Assembly: GCF_007679345.1 (NCBI RefSeq)
Contig: NZ_VEGH01000001.1
Span: forward strand, 1 to 64,000
Direction: 5' to 3'
Length of the DNA stretch: 64,000 nt
Source: Cellulosimicrobium cellulans
GTDB lineage: Bacteria; Actinomycetota; Actinomycetes; Actinomycetales; Cellulomonadaceae
Position 1 is the first letter of the stretch; each line of letters opens with the position of its first letter. Below the pieces are notes generated by a model that searched no databases, was not told the origin of the DNA, and worked only from the letters and a program-made list of their open reading frames with translations. The translations under genes and the position numbers were made by a program. This document shows positions 45,062 to 53,174 of the stretch, in pieces.

Positions 45062-46414
45062 ATGGCCCCGCCGTGGGTGCAGCACGCGATCTGGTGGCAC
45101 GTGTACCCGCTGGGCTTCACCGGCGCCGAGCGCACCGCCCCCGGGCCCGGGGCCCCGGTCGCGCACCGGCTCGGGCACGTCGAGCGCTGGCTGGACTACC
45201 TGGTCGACCTCGGCCTCAACGGCCTCGCGCTCGGCCCGGTGTTCGCGTCGAGCACGCACGGCTACGACACCGTCGACCACGACCGGGTCGACCCGCGGCT
45301 CGGCGACCGCGCCGACCTGGACCGGCTGCTCGCCGCCGCGCACGACCGCGGGGTCCGGGTGCTGCTGGACGGGGTGTTCAACCACGTCGGCGACCAGCAC
45401 CCGCTGTTCCGCGCTGCGCTGGCGGGCGGCCCCGGCTCCCCCGAGGCGGAGCTGTTCCGCATCCGCTGGACCGACGACGGGCCGGACTGGGACTGCTTCG
45501 AGGGCCACCGCTCGCTGGTCACCCTGAACCACGACTCGCCGCGCGTCGTCGACCTGGTCGCCGGCGTGATGACCCGCTGGCTGGACGCGGGCGCGGACGG
45601 CTGGCGGCTCGACGCGGCCTACGCGGTGCCGACGGCGTTCTGGGCGGAGGTGACCACCCGGGTCCGCGCCGCGCACCCGGACGCGTACCTCGTGGGCGAG
45701 GTGATCCACGGCGACTACCCGGCGTTCGTCGCGGCGTCGGGGGTCGACGCGGTCACCCAGTACGAGCTGTGGAAGGCCGTCTGGTCCTCGATCGCCGAGC
45801 GGAACCTGCACGAGCTGGTGTGGACGCTCGGCCGGCACGACGGCTTCCTCGACCACTTCGTCCCGTACACGTTCGTGGGGAACCACGACGTCACCCGGAT
45901 CACCAGCCGGGTCGGCGACGCCGCGCTCGCGGGTCACGCCCTCGTGGTGCTGGCGACGGTCGGCGGCACCCCGGCGATCTACTACGGCGACGAGCAGGCG
46001 TACCGCGGCGTCAAGGAGGACCGGGCGGGCGGCGACGACGAGGTGCGGCCGCCGTACCCGCCGGCACCGGACGACCTCGCCGGGCCCGACGTCGCGCCGG
46101 ACGGGTGGGCCACGCACGACCGGCACGCCGCGCTGCTCGGGCTGCGCCGGCGGCACCCGTGGCTGCACACCGCCCGGACCCGGGTGGTCGAGGTGACGAA
46201 CACCCGGCTGGCGTACGAGGCGCGCGCGTCCGACGGGTCCGGCGCCGCGCTGCTCGTCGCGCTCAACCTGGACGAGACGCCGTGGCGGCTGACGGCGCCC
46301 GCGGGCGCGGCCGTGGCGGCGCACGCCGACCCGGCCGTCGTGCCGGGCACCCGACCGGGCCCCGGTTCGTCCGTGGACGTCCCGGGGCCCGGCTGGGTGG
46401 TGCTGGAGGTCTGA
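45062..46414 (+). CDS. GH13 alpha-amylase-family glycoside hydrolase
   Basis: The 450-residue (beta/alpha)8 enzyme has the four GH13 regions: DGVFNHVG (region I), GWRLDAAY with nucleophile Asp184, VGEV with acid/base Glu213 and FVGNHD with Asp276. YYGDEQAYRG and a C-terminal beta domain follow. No signal peptide, so it acts inside the cell on maltodextrins, trehalose or related glucosides; the exact specificity is not clear. ATG 45062 is preceded by GAGGGAGGAC. It converges on topA with a six-base gap. Confidence 0.93.
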   Translation: MAPPWVQHAIWWHVYPLGFTGAERTAPGPGAPVAHRLGHVERWLDYLVDLGLNGLALGPVFASSTHGYDTVDHDRVDPRLGDRADLDRLLAAAHDRGVRVLLDGVFNHVGDQHPLFRAALAGGPGSPEAELFRIRWTDDGPDWDCFEGHRSLVTLNHDSPRVVDLVAGVMTRWLDAGADGWRLDAAYAVPTAFWAEVTTRVRAAHPDAYLVGEVIHGDYPAFVAASGVDAVTQYELWKAVWSSIAERNLHELVWTLGRHDGFLDHFVPYTFVGNHDVTRITSRVGDAALAGHALVVLATVGGTPAIYYGDEQAYRGVKEDRAGGDDEVRPPYPPAPDDLAGPDVAPDGWATHDRHAALLGLRRRHPWLHTARTRVVEVTNTRLAYEARASDGSGAALLVALNLDETPWRLTAPAGAAVAAHADPAVVPGTRPGPGSSVDVPGPGWVVLEV

Positions 46415-46420
46415 GGACCG

Positions 46421-49210
46421 CTACTTCTTGGCCGCGGCCTTCTTCCGGGGCGCGGCGGCCTTGCGGGCCGCGGGCTTCTTCTTCGGCGCCGACGCGCGCT
46501 TCTCCGCCAGCAGCTCCACCGCCTGCTCGGGGGTGATCGACTCGGGCGTGACGTCCCGCGGCAGGGTCCGGTTGGTCTCGCCGTCGGTCACGTACGCGCC
46601 GAACCGGCCGTCCTTCACCACGATCGGCCTGCCCGACGTCGGGTCGTCGCCGAGCTCGCGCAGCGGCGGCGTCGCGGTCGCCCCGCGGCCCCGCTTGGGC
46701 TGCGCGTAGATGGCCAGCGCCTCCTCCAGCGTGGTGGTGAAGATCGCCTCCTCCGACGGCAGCGTGCGCGAGTCCGTGCCCTTCTTGAGGTACGGGCCGT
46801 AGCGGCCGTTCTGCGCGGTGATCTCGGCGCCCGTCTCCGGGTCCGTGCCCACGACGCGCGGCAGGCTGAGCAGCTGCAGCGCGTCCTCGAGCGTGATCGT
46901 CTGCAGCGACTGCGACTTGAGCAGCGAGCCGGTGCGCGGCTTGGGCGCCGCCGCCAGGACGCGCTTCCTCGCCGCCGCCGACAGGCCCGGGTCGAGCTCG
47001 GGCTCCGGCAGCAGCTCCGTGACGTACGGGCCGTACCGGCCGTTCTTCGCGACGATCGTCGTGCCCGTCGTCGGGTCGGTGCCGAGCACGAGGTCGCCCT
47101 CGGGCTGGGTCTCCAGCAGCTCGCGGGCCTTCTCGGCCGTGAGCTCGTCCGGCGCCAGGTCGTCCGGCACCGACGCGCGGCGCGGGTTGCCGTCCGGGCC
47201 GGGCTCGCCGCCGGATTCCTCGATGTACGGGCCGTACCGGCCGACGCGCAGCGTGATGCCGTCGCCGATCTCGATCGAGTTCACCTCGCGGGCGTCGATC
47301 TCCCCGAGGTTGGCGACGAGCTCGCGCAGTCCGTCGCCGTCCGGCCCGTCGACGGCCTCGGAGCCGAAGTAGAACCGGGTCAGCCAGTCGACGCGGTCCT
47401 TCTGCCCCGCGGCGATCGCGTCGAGGTCCTCCTCCATCGAGGCGGTGAAGTCGTAGTCGACCAGCCGGTCGAAGTTCTCCTCCAGCAGCCGGGTCACGGC
47501 GAACGCGAGCCAGCTCGGCACCAGCGCCTGGCCGCGGCTGGTCACGTAGCCGCGGTCCTGGATCACCGAGATCGTGGCGGCGTAGGTGGACGGGCGGCCG
47601 ATGCCGCGCTCCTCCAGCGCCTTGACCAGGCTCGCCTCGGTGTACCGCGGCGGCGGGGACGTGCGGTGGCCGTCGGCGGTGAGGTCGGACTCCGTGACCG
47701 GGTCGCCCTCGGCCATCTGCGGCAGCCGGGTCTCCTTGGCGCTCTCCGCGGCCTTGCCCTCGGCGTCGGAGGCGTACCGGTCGACGTCCCGCCCCTCCTC
47801 GTACGCGGCGAGGAAGCCGCGGAACGTGATGACGGTGCCGGACGCGGCGAACAGCGCGTCGGTCGCCGTGCCGGCCGCCGGGCCGTCGGCCGCGGTGCTG
47901 CCCGCGGGCAGCGCCGGGGCCGGGACGGTCGCGGCGATCCGGACCGAGGCGGTCGAGCCGCGCGCGTCGGCCATCTGCGACGCGACGGTCCGCTTCCAGA
48001 TCAGCTCGTAGAGCCGGAACTGGTCGCCGGACAGCTCGCGCGCGACCTGCGCCGGGGTCCGGAAGTCGTCGCCGGCGGGCCGGATCGCCTCGTGCGCCTC
48101 CTGCGCGCCCTTGCTCTTGGACGCGTACACGCGCGGGGAGTCCGGCAGGTGGTCGGCGCCGTAGAGCTCGGCCGCCTGGCGGCGCGCCGCGTCGACCGCC
48201 TGCGCGCTCAGCGTGGGCGAGTCGGTCCGCATGTAGGTGATGTAGCCGTTCTCGTACAGCGTCTGCGCGGTGCGCATCGTCTGCCGGGAGGACATCCGCA
48301 GCTTGCGGCTCGCCTCCTGCTGCAGCGTCGAGGTCGTGAACGGCGCGGCCGGGCGGCGGGTGTACGGCTTGGTCTCCAGCGACCGCACCGTGTACCCCGC
48401 GCCGTCCAGCGCGGACACCCAGGCGTGCGCGGCGCCCTCGTCCAGGTGCACCGGGCGGGACGCGCCGGAGCCCTTGAGCACGCCGTCGTCGCCGAAGTCG
48501 CGGCCCGCGGCGACCCGCCGCTCGCCGAGCTGCACGAGCCGGGCGCCGAACGACGGCTCCCCGGCGTCCGCCACCGCGAACGTCGCGGTCAGGTCCCAGT
48601 AGTCCGCGGCGCGGAACGCCATGCGCTCGCGCTCGCGCTCCACCACCAGGCGGGTCGCCACGGACTGCACGCGGCCCGCGGACAGGCCCTGGCGGACCTT
48701 GCGCCACAGCACCGGGCTCACCTCGTAGCCGTACAGCCGGTCGAGGATGCGCCGGGTCTCCTGGGCGTCGACCAGGCGGTCGTCGAGCTCGCGGGTGTTC
48801 TCCAGCGCGCGGGTGATGGCCTCGCGGGTGATCTCGTGGAACACCATGCGCTTGACGGGGACCTTGGGCTTGAGCTCCTGCAGCAGGTGCCACGCGATGG
48901 CCTCGCCCTCGCGGTCCTCGTCGGTGGCGAGGTACAGCTCGTCGGCGTCCTTGAGCAGCCGCTTGAGCTCGGTGACCTTCTTCTTCTTGTCCGAGTCGAC
49001 GACGTAGTAGGGCGCGAAGCCGTTGTCGACGTCGACCGCGAACTTGCCGAACGGTCCCTTCTTCATCTCCGCGGGCAGCTCGCTGGGCTGCGGGAGGTCA
49101 CGGATGTGACCGACGCTGGCCTCGACGTCGAAGCCGTCGCCGAGGTACCCGGCGATCGTGCGCGCCTTGGCCGGCGACTCCACGATGACCAGCTTGCGAC
49201 CTGCGGACAT
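46421..49210 (-). CDS. topA: DNA topoisomerase I
   Basis: The 929-residue type IA topoisomerase relaxes negative supercoils. The Toprim domain has LVIVESPAKARTIAGYLG and ATDEDREGEAIAWH, and the catalytic Tyr is in GYITYMRTDSPTLS. The C-terminal part has four TopA repeats (GRYGPYIEE, GRYGPYVTE, GRYGPYLKK, GRFGAYVTD) instead of zinc fingers. The tail is Lys/Ala-rich, as in other actinobacterial TopA, where it aids processivity. ATG 49210 has CAGGAG upstream. Confidence 0.97.
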   Translation of the reverse strand: MSAGRKLVIVESPAKARTIAGYLGDGFDVEASVGHIRDLPQPSELPAEMKKGPFGKFAVDVDNGFAPYYVVDSDKKKKVTELKRLLKDADELYLATDEDREGEAIAWHLLQELKPKVPVKRMVFHEITREAITRALENTRELDDRLVDAQETRRILDRLYGYEVSPVLWRKVRQGLSAGRVQSVATRLVVERERERMAFRAADYWDLTATFAVADAGEPSFGARLVQLGERRVAAGRDFGDDGVLKGSGASRPVHLDEGAAHAWVSALDGAGYTVRSLETKPYTRRPAAPFTTSTLQQEASRKLRMSSRQTMRTAQTLYENGYITYMRTDSPTLSAQAVDAARRQAAELYGADHLPDSPRVYASKSKGAQEAHEAIRPAGDDFRTPAQVARELSGDQFRLYELIWKRTVASQMADARGSTASVRIAATVPAPALPAGSTAADGPAAGTATDALFAASGTVITFRGFLAAYEEGRDVDRYASDAEGKAAESAKETRLPQMAEGDPVTESDLTADGHRTSPPPRYTEASLVKALEERGIGRPSTYAATISVIQDRGYVTSRGQALVPSWLAFAVTRLLEENFDRLVDYDFTASMEEDLDAIAAGQKDRVDWLTRFYFGSEAVDGPDGDGLRELVANLGEIDAREVNSIEIGDGITLRVGRYGPYIEESGGEPGPDGNPRRASVPDDLAPDELTAEKARELLETQPEGDLVLGTDPTTGTTIVAKNGRYGPYVTELLPEPELDPGLSAAARKRVLAAAPKPRTGSLLKSQSLQTITLEDALQLLSLPRVVGTDPETGAEITAQNGRYGPYLKKGTDSRTLPSEEAIFTTTLEEALAIYAQPKRGRGATATPPLRELGDDPTSGRPIVVKDGRFGAYVTDGETNRTLPRDVTPESITPEQAVELLAEKRASAPKKKPAARKAAAPRKKAAAKK

Positions 49211-49256
49211 GCGCTCCTGCTTCCTCGAACTGCGGACCCGGGTGCCGGGCGTGCTG

Positions 49257-49296
49257 GGCGGCGACAGCATGTCACCGCCGGTGCGGGGGAACTCTA
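49257..49296 (-). promoter_or_regulatory. topA promoter and leader palindrome
   Basis: Minus-strand TAGAGT at 49291-49296 is a likely -10 box overlapping the stop of the PAP2 gene. Just downstream GGCGGCGACA (49257-49266) and TGTCACCGCC (49270-49279) form a ten-base inverted repeat with one mismatch around three bases, suitable for a dimeric repressor or a leader hairpin. Confidence 0.4.
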
Positions 49297-50313
49297 CGAC
49301 GTCGGTCCCACCCGGTCCGCCCCCGAGGTGGCGGACCGGCGCAGCACCAGCAGCGCGCCGGACGACGCGGCGGCGACCGCGACGATGCCCAGCGCCCCGC
49401 CACCGTACGACGTCAGGAGCGCCGCCGTGCTGCCGACCGGGTCGTCGGACAGCCAGGTGCGGCGCAGCGCGACCGCCGCCGCGGCCCCGGCCAGCGCCGT
49501 CACCGCGGCGAGCAACCAGACGGCCACGACGGTCCCGGGAGCCCGCCCGGCGCCGGCGCCGCGGCCGACCGTGCGCAGCGCCGCCGTCGGCGGTCGGCGG
49601 TCCCCCGCGGTGTCGACGCCGAGCGCCAGCACCGCGCAGGCCAGCGCGCCCCACGCCAGCACCACGAGCAGGCCCGCGACCACGTCCGACGGGCGGTGCC
49701 ACTGGCCGATCAGCGTGCTCACGCCCGTGGCACCCGCGTAGGCACCGCCCAGCACCGCCACCCAGGGCCGCGTGCGGGGCGGGACCACGAGCAGCACCGC
49801 GGCCACGACCGAGGCCGCCGCCGTCGTGTGCCCGCTGGGCAGCGTGTTGAAGTCCGGCCCGTAGCCCAGGTCCGGCCGGTCGAGCACCCAGTACTTGAGC
49901 ACCCGGGTGGTGACGTTCGCCCCGGCCAGCACGCCCGCCGCCACCAGCGCCAGGCCCCAGCGCCGCCGGGCGAACGCGATCACCGCGCACGCGACGACCG
50001 CCGCCGCGATGAACCCGACCGACACGACGTCCAGCACCGGTTCGGCGACCTCCCACAGCCGGTTCTGGCCGATGTGCGCGCCGTCGAGCGACGCCTGGTC
50101 GACCGCCTGGCCCTGCGCGGTGCCGACGAACACCCGCCAGGTCACGCCGACGCCCGCGGCCGCCACCAGCGCGACGACCAGCGCCGCCACCACCCGGCGG
50201 ACGGTGGACGCCGGGGTGCGCCAGCGGGCCGGCGGCGCCACGCGGCGGGGGTCCCCGTCGGCGGCCTCGGGGGCGCGCCACGGAGTCGCCGGGGCGGAGG
50301 TCGGGCGGGGCAT
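49294..50313 (-). CDS. PAP2-family membrane phosphatase
   Basis: The 339-residue protein has about eight hydrophobic segments and the acid phosphatase motifs KYWVLDRP, LPSGHTTAA and GQWHRPSDVVAG. The catalytic His are in PSGH and WHRPSD. Such enzymes dephosphorylate phosphatidic acid or undecaprenyl pyrophosphate at the outer membrane face. The second half adds an unusual extension with two more membrane helices. ATG 50313 lies seven bases after TACCGT (50321-50326). Confidence 0.9.
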   Translation of the reverse strand: MPRPTSAPATPWRAPEAADGDPRRVAPPARWRTPASTVRRVVAALVVALVAAAGVGVTWRVFVGTAQGQAVDQASLDGAHIGQNRLWEVAEPVLDVVSVGFIAAAVVACAVIAFARRRWGLALVAAGVLAGANVTTRVLKYWVLDRPDLGYGPDFNTLPSGHTTAAASVVAAVLLVVPPRTRPWVAVLGGAYAGATGVSTLIGQWHRPSDVVAGLLVVLAWGALACAVLALGVDTAGDRRPPTAALRTVGRGAGAGRAPGTVVAVWLLAAVTALAGAAAAVALRRTWLSDDPVGSTAALLTSYGGGALGIVAVAAASSGALLVLRRSATSGADRVGPTS

Positions 50314-50472
50314 GGGCACCACGGTAGGCGAGCCGGTCGCCGCGCCCGGGGCCCCACGGGTCGCGCACACGAATCCTCCACCGGTTCGGCGGCGGCTCGA
50401 CCCGCCCAGCACGCCCGGAGTCCGAGGACGACGGTTCGCGGACAACCGACCTTCGTCCCAGCCATCATCCCG

Positions 50473-50495
50473 CGAGTCACCTACGGTCTGACTCG
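50473..50495 (+). promoter_or_regulatory. Promoter and bracketing operator of the epipeptide operon
   Basis: The -10 box TACGGT (50482-50487) lies in the centre of a perfect seven-base inverted repeat, CGAGTCA (50473-50479) and TGACTCG (50489-50495). A protein bound here would block RNA polymerase, so repression is likely. The predicted leader is about 50 bases and holds GAGAGG at 50530-50535. No regulator gene lies in the cluster. Confidence 0.5.
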
Positions 50496-50546
50496 GAGTT
50501 AAGCCGCCCATGGCTCCATGTCACACAGCGAGAGGCATGACCGAAC

Positions 50547-50669
50547 ATGAGCAGCAACGCAGCGCTCGCGGCGCTGGAGTCCACCGACACCGCCGTCGAC
50601 CTGGCCGATCAGGACGACCTCTGGTACTTCATCAACAGCGGCAACGGGAAGTGGATCGCCGGAGCCTGA
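50547..50669 (+). CDS. epeX: Epipeptide precursor, YydF/EpeX-like (40 residues)
   Basis: ATG 50547 opens a 40-codon frame with an acidic helical leader (MSSNAALAALESTDTAVDLA) and a C-terminal core, DLWYFINSGNGKWIAGA. It aligns with the Bacillus subtilis YydF core DLWYFVKSKENRWILGSGH (recalled from the literature): D-L-W-Y-F, then a hydrophobic residue, Asn at the same place, basic-Trp-Ile and a Gly end. In YydF, Val36 and Ile44 are epimerised; Ile29 and Ile37 occupy those positions here. GAGAGG lies 11 bases upstream. An overlapping frame from ATG 50537 gives an Arg-rich non-protein-like product. The radical SAM gene follows 56 bases downstream. Confidence 0.9.
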   Translation: MSSNAALAALESTDTAVDLADQDDLWYFINSGNGKWIAGA

Positions 50670-50676
50670 GGCGCGC

Positions 50677-50708
50677 GGCTGGCCGGGGCTGAACGGCTCT
50701 GGCCAGCC
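50677..50708 (+). terminator. Attenuator-like hairpin between epeX and epeE
   Basis: GGCTGGCC (50677-50684) and GGCCAGCC (50701-50708) form an eight-base perfect stem with a 16-base loop and no T run. Partial termination here would give more precursor than enzyme, as expected in peptide clusters. Confidence 0.5.
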
Positions 50709-50725
50709 CGTCTCGGGAATGCGCC

Positions 50726-51697
50726 ATGCCGTCCATCGCCATCACGATCGACTCCCGGTGCAACGCGCGCTGCGCCCACTGCTGCTTCTCCTGCTCACCC
50801 CGCTCCGAGGACCGCCTGTCCGACGACCGCATCCGCGCCCTGGTCGCGGAGGCCCTCGACAGCAAGGATGTCGACGAGGTCGGCCTGAGCGGTGGCGAGG
50901 CCCTGCTGCGACCGGATCTCGTGTTCGAGATCATCAGAGCAGTGAGCGGCGCGGGCAAACGCTCGACGCTCGTCACGAACGGGTTCTGGGGACAGACGCC
51001 CGCGAGCGCCCGCTCGCAGCTGGAACGGCTCCGTTCAGCGGGCCTGTCGTCGATGACCGTCAGCTACGACGACTTCCACGCCGCGTTCGTCCCGGTACGC
51101 CGCATCCGGAACATCTTGGACGCCAACAAGCACGTCGAGCTGCCGTGCATGCTCAACCTCGCCGTGACCAGGACTCACACGGCGGACGCCCTGCTCGCGG
51201 AGCTGGGCGAGTCGGTGCTCCGGACCCGCGTGACGAAGTTCCCGGTCCTCCCGGTCGGGGCCGCCCAGTCGCTCCACCCGGACGAGATCATCCGGGACTA
51301 CGAGGTCGGCGACGAGCTGCGGTGCCCCGGCTTCGAACCTGTCTTCCACTTCGACGGGCAGGTCTACCCCTGCTGCTCTCCGGCGGTGTTCGGTTCGGCT
51401 CTCCGTCTCGGTGACGTCGACGAGGTCGACATCGCCGAGGCCCAGCGCAAGATCAGGCACAACCGCCTGCTCGCGGTCATCCGACGGTTCGGGTTCGAGC
51501 CGCTGCTGCGCGCCTGTCGCGAGCGAGGCATCGCGGTGCCCGAGCCGGGCGTCGCGCTCGTCGACGCCTGCGACCTGTGTCGTCGGCTCTTCCGGGACGA
51601 GGCGTCGCTCGGCGGCGTGGCCGAGCTGATCCCGGACCTCTACCGCGAGCTGAGCGGGTCCTCGACCCGCCCGTCCGACGAGGGCACGGTGCTGTGA
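50726..51697 (+). CDS. epeE: Radical SAM peptide epimerase, YydG/EpeE-like
   Basis: The 323-residue protein has the radical SAM cluster motif CNARCAHC (Cys12, Cys16, Cys19), the GGE motif LSGGEALLRPD and a TIM-barrel-like middle. C-terminal Cys at 200, 216, 217, 264, 282 and 285 indicate a second cluster in a SPASM-like extension. In YydG a Cys of an adjacent pair near residue 223 donates the H atom for L-to-D inversion; the pair Cys216-Cys217 here is the obvious counterpart. Position directly after epeX and the downstream protease and ABC genes support epimerase function. The stop overlaps epeP (GTGA). Confidence is high for the family and moderate for the exact reaction. Confidence 0.9.
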   Translation: MPSIAITIDSRCNARCAHCCFSCSPRSEDRLSDDRIRALVAEALDSKDVDEVGLSGGEALLRPDLVFEIIRAVSGAGKRSTLVTNGFWGQTPASARSQLERLRSAGLSSMTVSYDDFHAAFVPVRRIRNILDANKHVELPCMLNLAVTRTHTADALLAELGESVLRTRVTKFPVLPVGAAQSLHPDEIIRDYEVGDELRCPGFEPVFHFDGQVYPCCSPAVFGSALRLGDVDEVDIAEAQRKIRHNRLLAVIRRFGFEPLLRACRERGIAVPEPGVALVDACDLCRRLFRDEASLGGVAELIPDLYRELSGSSTRPSDEGTVL

Positions 51698-52455
51698 CGG
51701 CGCGCGCCGGCTACCGCTACTCCGACGACGAGCTGGAGATGTATCGGCTCGGCGCACGCACGGTCGTCCGCCGTCGCTCCTCGGGCCACGTGTTCGAGGT
51801 CGCGAGCGAGGCGTTGCCGCACAACCTGACGTGGGCCGTCGCGACCCCGCGCCTCCCGACCCCGCTGCTCCGCCTGCACGTGACGACCCTCCTCCTCGGT
51901 GTGTGCGGGAGCGTCGCGCTCGCAGGTCCGGCTGCTGCGACCGTGACCGCCCGGGGGATCCATCTCCGGGACTGGTGCGTGCTCGCGATCTACATCGTCG
52001 TCCAGACGGTCCTGCACGAGGGCGGTCACCTCGTCGCCCTGAGGGTCAACGGGCATCGCCCGGACAAGATCGGCGTCAAGCTCAACTTCGCCGTGTTCCC
52101 AGCGGTGTACGTCCGCATGAACGCTGTCCACCTGCTCCACCGCAACGACAAGGTGGCGGTGCACACGTCCGGGCTGCTGGTCAACGGGGTCGTCAACCTG
52201 GTCGTCCTGGGCATGTGCCTCCGTGGTGGCGCCCCGTCGCTGGCGTTCGCCGCCGTCGTCTACACACCGGGACTCCTGGCGAACTCGCTCCCGCTCCTCC
52301 GCTCCGACGGGCACAAGACGCTCCTGGCAGCCCTCGGGATCAACGAGCGGAAGCGCATGAAGGACAACGCGACCGTCGTCCGCGTGCTGCACCTCGCCAG
52401 CTGGGCGCTCGCCGTCGTCTCGACGGCCGTCATGCTCGCCCACCTGCTGCCATGA
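51694..52455 (+). CDS. epeP: M50-like membrane metalloprotease, YydH/EpeP-like
   Basis: The 253-residue protein has about five hydrophobic segments with HEGGH (His108, Glu109, His112) inside one of them. A later NSLPLLRSDGHK supplies Asp205, the arrangement of site-2-protease-type M50 peptidases. In the Bacillus system the equivalent YydH/EpeP is thought to process the modified peptide. The cut would be expected near Leu25-Trp26 of the precursor, releasing WYFINSGNGKWIAGA. GTG start overlaps the epeE stop and its end overlaps the ATPase gene (ATGA). Confidence 0.88.
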   Translation: MTARAGYRYSDDELEMYRLGARTVVRRRSSGHVFEVASEALPHNLTWAVATPRLPTPLLRLHVTTLLLGVCGSVALAGPAAATVTARGIHLRDWCVLAIYIVVQTVLHEGGHLVALRVNGHRPDKIGVKLNFAVFPAVYVRMNAVHLLHRNDKVAVHTSGLLVNGVVNLVVLGMCLRGGAPSLAFAAVVYTPGLLANSLPLLRSDGHKTLLAALGINERKRMKDNATVVRVLHLASWALAVVSTAVMLAHLLP

Positions 52456-53174
52456 CCGCACCACCAGGGAGAGACACGATGCACGAGGTCCCGCGCCACC
52501 TCACCGTCCGCGACCTGACCGTCAGGCTCGGCCGGCGCCCGGTCCTGCGCGGGGTGGACCTGGACGTCCCGACCACCGGGCAGGTGCTCGGTCTGTTCGG
52601 CCCCAACGGCGCGGGCAAGACCACGCTGATGCGCTGCCTGGTCGGGCTGCTGCAGCGGTACCGGGGCCGGATCGACCTCCCTCCGGGCGGCGTCTCGTTC
52701 ATGCCGGACAAGCCCTACCTGTACCCGTTCCTGACCGTGGCGCAGTGCGAGGCGCTGTTCCGCTCCCGGTACCCCGACTTCAGCACCTCGATCGCGGACG
52801 AGCTGTTCGAGACGCTCGGGCTCGACCGTTCCCGTCGGGTCGGCGACCTCTCCAAGGGGATGTCCGAGCAGGCCCACGTCGCGCTCACGTTCTCGCGGCG
52901 GGTGCCTCTGTACGTGCTGGACGAGCCCCTCGCCGCGGTGGACCCCTACACGCGCGGCCTGCTCGTCGACCTCGTGCGCCGTCTTCGACCGCCCGACTCG
53001 CTCACCCTGATCAGCACCCACATCATCCAGGAGGTCGGGTCCCTCTTCGACGAGGTCGCGATGCTCCTCGACGGCCAGGTGGTCAGGCACGACCGCGTGG
53101 CGGATCTGCCCGGGGGCTCGGGGCTCGAGGATCTCTACAAGCAGGAGGTGGCGGCGCGATGGGCGACGACCTGA
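52452..53174 (+). CDS. epeA: ABC transporter ATPase, YydI/EpeA-like
   Basis: The 240-residue ATPase has Walker A GPNGAGKTT (50-58), signature LSKGMSEQ (133-140), Walker B YVLDEPLAAVDP with Asp157-Glu158 and switch His190. It pairs with the next gene. In Bacillus EpeAB confers self-protection or export for the epipeptide. ATG 52452 overlaps the epeP stop; a second ATG (MHEVPRH) follows ten codons later. Confidence 0.9.
   Translation: MTAPPGRDTMHEVPRHLTVRDLTVRLGRRPVLRGVDLDVPTTGQVLGLFGPNGAGKTTLMRCLVGLLQRYRGRIDLPPGGVSFMPDKPYLYPFLTVAQCEALFRSRYPDFSTSIADELFETLGLDRSRRVGDLSKGMSEQAHVALTFSRRVPLYVLDEPLAAVDPYTRGLLVDLVRRLRPPDSLTLISTHIIQEVGSLFDEVAMLLDGQVVRHDRVADLPGGSGLEDLYKQEVAARWATT

Noticed and set aside
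50510-50692. Sixty-codon frame overlapping the epipeptide precursor
   Set aside because: It shifts the reading frame into an Arg/Gly/His-rich product. Its internal ATG at 50537 is only one base from the ribosome-binding site, while the frame from 50547 gives a YydF-like peptide.
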